Shown piece by piece: positions 5,184 to 7,568 of a stretch of DNA of 7,568 bases; the stretch's first letter is position 1; each line of letters opens with the position of its first letter. Both the position numbers and the translations under genes were made by a program. Origin of the DNA: Planctomycetota bacterium (GTDB taxonomy: Bacteria; Planctomycetota; Planctomycetia; Pirellulales; Pirellulaceae); NCBI GenBank assembly GCA_019347795.1, contig JAHWKS010000237.1, forward strand, positions 1 to 7,568, read 5' to 3'. Under the pieces are notes generated by a model. That model saw only the letters and a program-made list of their open reading frames with translations. It did not search any database and was not told the DNA's origin.

Positions 5184-6326
5184 CTAGTTCGCCGGCCGCG
5201 TCGCCAGGGTCAGCGTGAGCGTGACGGGTTTGCCGTCGCGGTAGACGACGACTTCCACCTCTTTGCCGGCGATCGTCAGGCCGGTGATGTTGGAGAGATG
5301 CTCGTCGTCTTCGACCAGCACGCCGTCGAAGTACACGATCACGTCCCCCGCCCGCAAACCGGCCCGCGCCGCGGGGGAGTTGTCCACCGCGCCGGTCACC
5401 CGCGTACCCATGCGGCTGGGCAGACCCAGGCCGAAGGCGTCGGCGGCGGTGAAATTGGGGTCCATGTGAACGCCCAGAAAGCCGCGGGCCACGACGCCGT
5501 TTTCGATCAACTGGCGGGCGACGTTCATCGCCGCCTTGATCGGAATGCTGAAGCCGATCCCCTCATTCCCCCCGGAGTTGCTGGCGATGGCGGTGTTGAT
5601 CCCGATCACTTCGCCCCGCAGGCTCACCAGCGGCCCGCCGCTGTTGCCGGGATTAATCGCCGCGTCGGTCTGGAAAAAGTTCTGGTACCGTACTCCCGGA
5701 CCGCCCAGCTCCAGGTTCCGGCGTCCCTTGGCGCTGATGATCCCATACGTGACCGAGTGGCTCAACCCGAAGGGACTACCCAGGGCGAGGACGAAGTCGC
5801 CGATTTCGACGCGGCTGCTGTCACCGAGCCGGGCGGGGATCAGATCGGTGGCGGAGATCGCCATCACCGCCACGTCGGTATCGCGATCGTCCCAGACGCG
5901 CGTCGGGTTCAGAATCCGCCCGTCGTCGAGGATGATCTTGATATCGCCGTTGGGCGCGTCCTTGACCACGTGGCGATTCGTCAGGACGTAGAATCGCTCA
6001 TCCAGCGTGATGACGACGCCCGAGCCGGTTTCCTCGACGCGGCGCGACCGGCCGGCGCCGGTGGACTCGACCTTGCGGGCGTCGATGTGCACCACCGTCG
6101 GCTTCACGAGCTGCACGACCCGCTTGAGCACGTTTCCATGCCGCTCGATGGCCGTCACGTCGGTCCACAATTCCTCATAGAGCCGATCGCGAGCCTCGGG
6201 CGAAGGCCGGCTAACGCCTTGAAACTGCCCCCACGCCCGAGGAGCGAAAACGCCGTCGCTGAGGAGGAGAGCCAAAGCGCCGAAAAGTGCGACGAGTGTC
6301 GAGCCACGCGTGCCAGAGCGGATCAT
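5184..6326 (-). CDS. HtrA/DegP-like secreted serine protease with one PDZ domain
   Basis: The product degrades or refolds damaged envelope proteins, acting in the periplasm or at the membrane. It has 380 residues. Residues 1-33 form a signal peptide or anchor (hydrophobic core at about 11-22, possible cleavage after AWG). A charged helical segment follows (41-72). The trypsin-like protease domain spans about 73-275 with the triad His119 (LTNRHVV), Asp151 (DTDVAVM) and Ser229 (NPGNSGGPL). The oxyanion-loop context is intact (FFQTDAAINPGNSGGP), as is the LGSPFGL segment. A single PDZ domain covers about 282-375, with carboxylate-binding loop GFLGVHM and the SPAARAGLRAGDVIVYFDG segment. One PDZ rather than two makes it DegS/HtrA-like rather than DegP-like in architecture. 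The start has GGGGA seven bases upstream. It follows the DksA-like gene on the same strand by 78 bp, probably in one transcript or with an added internal promoter, and its stop lies 17 bp from that of the convergent LysR gene. Confidence 0.93.
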   Translation of the reverse strand: MIRSGTRGSTLVALFGALALLLSDGVFAPRAWGQFQGVSRPSPEARDRLYEELWTDVTAIERHGNVLKRVVQLVKPTVVHIDARKVESTGAGRSRRVEETGSGVVITLDERFYVLTNRHVVKDAPNGDIKIILDDGRILNPTRVWDDRDTDVAVMAISATDLIPARLGDSSRVEIGDFVLALGSPFGLSHSVTYGIISAKGRRNLELGGPGVRYQNFFQTDAAINPGNSGGPLVSLRGEVIGINTAIASNSGGNEGIGFSIPIKAAMNVARQLIENGVVARGFLGVHMDPNFTAADAFGLGLPSRMGTRVTGAVDNSPAARAGLRAGDVIVYFDGVLVEDDEHLSNITGLTIAGKEVEVVVYRDGKPVTLTLTLATRPAN

Positions 6327-6364
6327 TGCGCATCCCCAGAACGGCCGGAAAAGACTTGCGCCCT

Positions 6365-6386
6365 ACGTAACTATTGTACTGTACGT
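6365..6386 (-). promoter_or_regulatory. Weak candidate promoter/dyad before the HtrA-like gene
   Basis: On the minus strand TACAAT (6378-6373) resembles a -10 box about 47 bp before the HtrA-like start, but no good -35 is found at 17 bp. ACGTA (6365-6369) and TACGT (6382-6386) form an inverted pair around it. It might give the protease an independent promoter besides read-through from the DksA-like gene. Confidence 0.2.
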
Positions 6387-6404
6387 CGCGGCGAGGCCGA
6401 ATTG

Positions 6405-6827
6405 CTAGGGAACGTCCACTTCCAGGTCGCTGGCGTCGGCGATGCTCCAATCGCCGGATCCACCCAAGGCGGCGGGGCCGTGCTTCTCCACCTCTTGCTG
6501 GCAGTTGATGCAGAGGACGGCGTAGGGAAGCGCCTGCAATCGAGCCAGCGGAATGGAGGCGCCGCAGGCGTCGCACTTGCCGTACTTGCCGTCGCGCATC
6601 CGCTCCAGGGCGTTGTCGATGTGGGCCAGCTCGCGGCTTTCCACCTCGGCCAACTGCGAGCTGAGCTCATCCTGGGCCGAGTCGAGCGCAGCATCGACGA
6701 CGTCGCCCGAGCTTTGCTCGCGGAGTTTGTTCAGGCCGCTCAAGTCGCCGGCCAGGGCCTTACGCAGCGCGTCGCGCCGCTTGACCAACACGTCCCGCAT
6801 CTTTGCGATTGCTTCTTTCCGCGCCAT
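6405..6827 (-). CDS. DksA/TraR-family C4 zinc-finger protein
   Basis: Family members bind in the secondary channel of RNA polymerase and alter promoter choice, in E. coli together with ppGpp. This 140-residue protein has a charged helical N-terminus that could form the coiled coil, in two arms at about residues 1-38 and 48-78. Between them the tip carries D42-V-V-D45-A-A47, matching the DxxDxA pattern important for DksA activity. The zinc finger is Cys85-x2-Cys88-x17-Cys106-x2-Cys109 (CDACGASIPLARLQALPYAV, then LCINC). A C-terminal tail of about 30 residues ending EVDVP is acidic. The ATG at 6827 has an AAGGGG-like SD six bases upstream. The product could be a functional DksA or a paralog; gene symbol withheld for that reason. 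It precedes the HtrA-like protease on the same strand by 78 bp, linking a polymerase-level regulator to an envelope protease. Confidence 0.9.
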   Translation of the reverse strand: MARKEAIAKMRDVLVKRRDALRKALAGDLSGLNKLREQSSGDVVDAALDSAQDELSSQLAEVESRELAHIDNALERMRDGKYGKCDACGASIPLARLQALPYAVLCINCQQEVEKHGPAALGGSGDWSIADASDLEVDVP

Positions 6828-6848
6828 GGTGTTCCCCTTCTCTGAATC

Positions 6849-6865
6849 GTCCGCCGAGGGCGGAC
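6849..6865 (-). promoter_or_regulatory. Small hairpin in the leader of the DksA-like gene
   Basis: GTCCGCC (6849-6855) and GGCGGAC (6859-6865) form a perfect 7-bp stem with a three-base loop, 21 bases upstream of the ATG and just ahead of its SD. It could affect mRNA stability or translation. No function is shown. Confidence 0.3.
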
Positions 6866-7248
6866 AACGCCGCCTGTCACGTTAAATGGGTTGCGATGAA
6901 ACCATCAATTGCTAGCACACAAACTATAGGGCGCTGCATGAAGTTCAGGGAACGCGTAGGACCCAGCCGCCGCCGAGGGCGCCTGCCAGTCCAAATGTGT
7001 TGCTCGTACGCAAACAGCTTGCACGAAACAACTTAAGCACAACCGGCTCTCGGGGGTCATGGTTTCGTCTGGCCCGAGCGGCGCGGTTTTTGCGAAGCGG
7101 ACACTTTCGCCGCAGCAACGTCATGCCGGGGCGGGTGGTCCCTCTATCGACATCTTCTCCTCCCTCGGACCATCGATTCTCGCAGGATTTAGCGACTTTG
7201 GGGATTCTGCCAGTTCGCGCGGCCGGAGCTAGCGCGGCCGGGAGCACT

Positions 7249-7277
7249 TTGACCGGGGGAAGGCCGTGACCTACATC
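7249..7277 (+). promoter_or_regulatory. Candidate promoter of the FHA reading frame
   Basis: TTGACC (7249-7254), a five-of-six match to the -35 consensus, is followed after 17 bp by TACATC (7272-7277), a poor three-of-six -10. Position just ahead of the FHA frame fits, but the -10 is weak. Confidence 0.25.
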
Positions 7278-7291
7278 TGATAGGCAAGGTT

Positions 7292-7568
7292 GTGTTTTCC
7301 CAACGTCCTCCCTCCCCGCCCCGTTCCATGCTTGATGCTCCCCTGGCTGGTCGCTCTCCCGGTGCCCGAACTCTTAGTGGTCGCCCGACCGGCAATCTCG
7401 CGCTCCGCGTTTGTGGAACTGAGTACGACGGCCTCGTGGTGCGGCTGGCGGCGCCGACATGCACGATCGGCGCCGGAGAATCGTGCACTCTGCGGCTGCA
7501 CGCCCGCGGTGTGGCGCCGGTGCATTGATTGATCGTTCGCGGGTCGAGCGGCATGGCGGTGCGACGCT
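7292..7568 (+). pseudogene. FHA-domain protein, N-terminal part, with in-frame TGA (runs off window)
   Basis: The frame starts at GTG 7292 or ATG 7328, neither with a convincing SD. After a low-complexity N-terminus it reads LALRVCGTEYDGLVVRLAAP, then TCTIGAGESCTLRLHARGVA and PVH. This is the opening strand pattern of an FHA phosphothreonine-binding domain: first beta strand, 'G' turn, the CTIG.....C.LRL segment where the family has its conserved Gly/Arg/Ser loop, and the 'P.H' before the next strand. At 7526-7528 a TGA interrupts it. The same frame then continues LIVRGSSGMAVRR to the window end, exactly the expected next strands (family pattern 'HC.I.RG'). The TGA therefore stands where Cys (TGC/TGT) is usual. 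The gene is either recently inactivated by one substitution, a sequencing error, or read through. FHA domains usually recruit phosphorylated partners of Ser/Thr kinases; nothing downstream is visible to confirm this. Confidence 0.6.

Larger units (their letters stand above)
6828..7291. other. 464-bp intergenic region between the DksA-like and FHA-domain genes
   Basis: I see no convincing gene, tRNA or mobile element. It must hold the divergent promoters of the DksA-like gene (reading left) and the FHA reading frame (reading right). Seen: a 7-bp stem GTCCGCC/GGCGGAC at 6849-6865 in the DksA-like leader; a TATAGT box on the minus strand at 6928-6923 without a good -35; arms TGGTCC (7136-7141) and GGACCA (7167-7172); and a direct repeat GCGCGGCCGG at 7217-7226 and 7232-7241. 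A 90-codon + frame at 6997-7269 is open but looks like GC-rich noise. Confidence 0.5.

Noticed and set aside
4770..6845. A 691-codon open frame on the + strand across the LysR, HtrA-like and DksA-like genes
   Set aside because: It lies antisense to two well-supported genes and overlaps a third in another frame. Its product is an Arg/Asp/His-rich shadow with no domain. Long antisense frames are expected in GC-rich DNA with strong codon bias.
6997..7269. A 90-codon + frame before the FHA gene
   Set aside because: No SD, no recognisable motif, Arg/Ser-rich composition typical of noncoding GC-rich DNA, and it ends just before the FHA frame with no conserved feature.
7189..7554. Minus-strand frames opposite the FHA region (121 and 84 codons)
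   Set aside because: They are antisense to the FHA strand pattern and carry no recognisable motif.

Overview
The window is GC-rich, single-organism chromosomal DNA of about 7.6 kb. It most likely comes from a planctomycete. That is an inference from the mix of families: a DUF5678/retropepsin-like protein, an FHA protein whose strand order resembles planctomycete FHA proteins, a large secreted protein starting after its signal peptide with LTVHEWGTF, and Sec/lipoprotein signals throughout. No rRNA, tRNA or other taxonomic marker is present.

Left part (1-2010). The end of an unrecognised + strand gene (1-97) converges on a minus-strand lipoprotein gene (137-748). Next comes a minus-strand aspartyl-protease-like gene (864-1583). 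It is broken by a 72-bp partial tandem duplication that carries two in-frame TAA codons. A 425-bp gap (1584-2008) holds two abutting hairpins just downstream of sodC and no convincing gene.

Middle part (2009-5166). On the minus strand, an unrecognised secreted 470-residue protein (2724-4136) precedes a secreted Cu/Zn superoxide dismutase (2009-2599). The dismutase keeps every metal ligand but lacks both canonical disulfide cysteines. A LysR-type regulator (4252-5166, +) is transcribed divergently from the 470-residue gene. The 115-bp gap between them has an AT-rich end carrying a pseudo-palindrome and a 31-bp-spaced direct repeat. The simplest reading is a small envelope/periplasm module in which the LysR protein controls the divergent gene and possibly sodC.

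Right part (5167-7568). Convergent to the regulator, and only 17 bp away, is a minus-strand pair: a DksA/TraR-type zinc-finger protein (6405-6827) followed by a secreted HtrA/DegP-like trypsin-family protease with one PDZ domain (5184-6326). A 464-bp gap without a clear gene follows. The window ends inside an FHA-domain reading frame (+) interrupted by a TGA where the family usually has Cys.

Nothing here amounts to a clear new defence or mobile system. The points most worth a second look are the two interrupted genes (duplication-disrupted protease, TGA in the FHA domain), the cysteine-less SodC, and the divergent LysR / unknown-secreted-protein / sodC arrangement.
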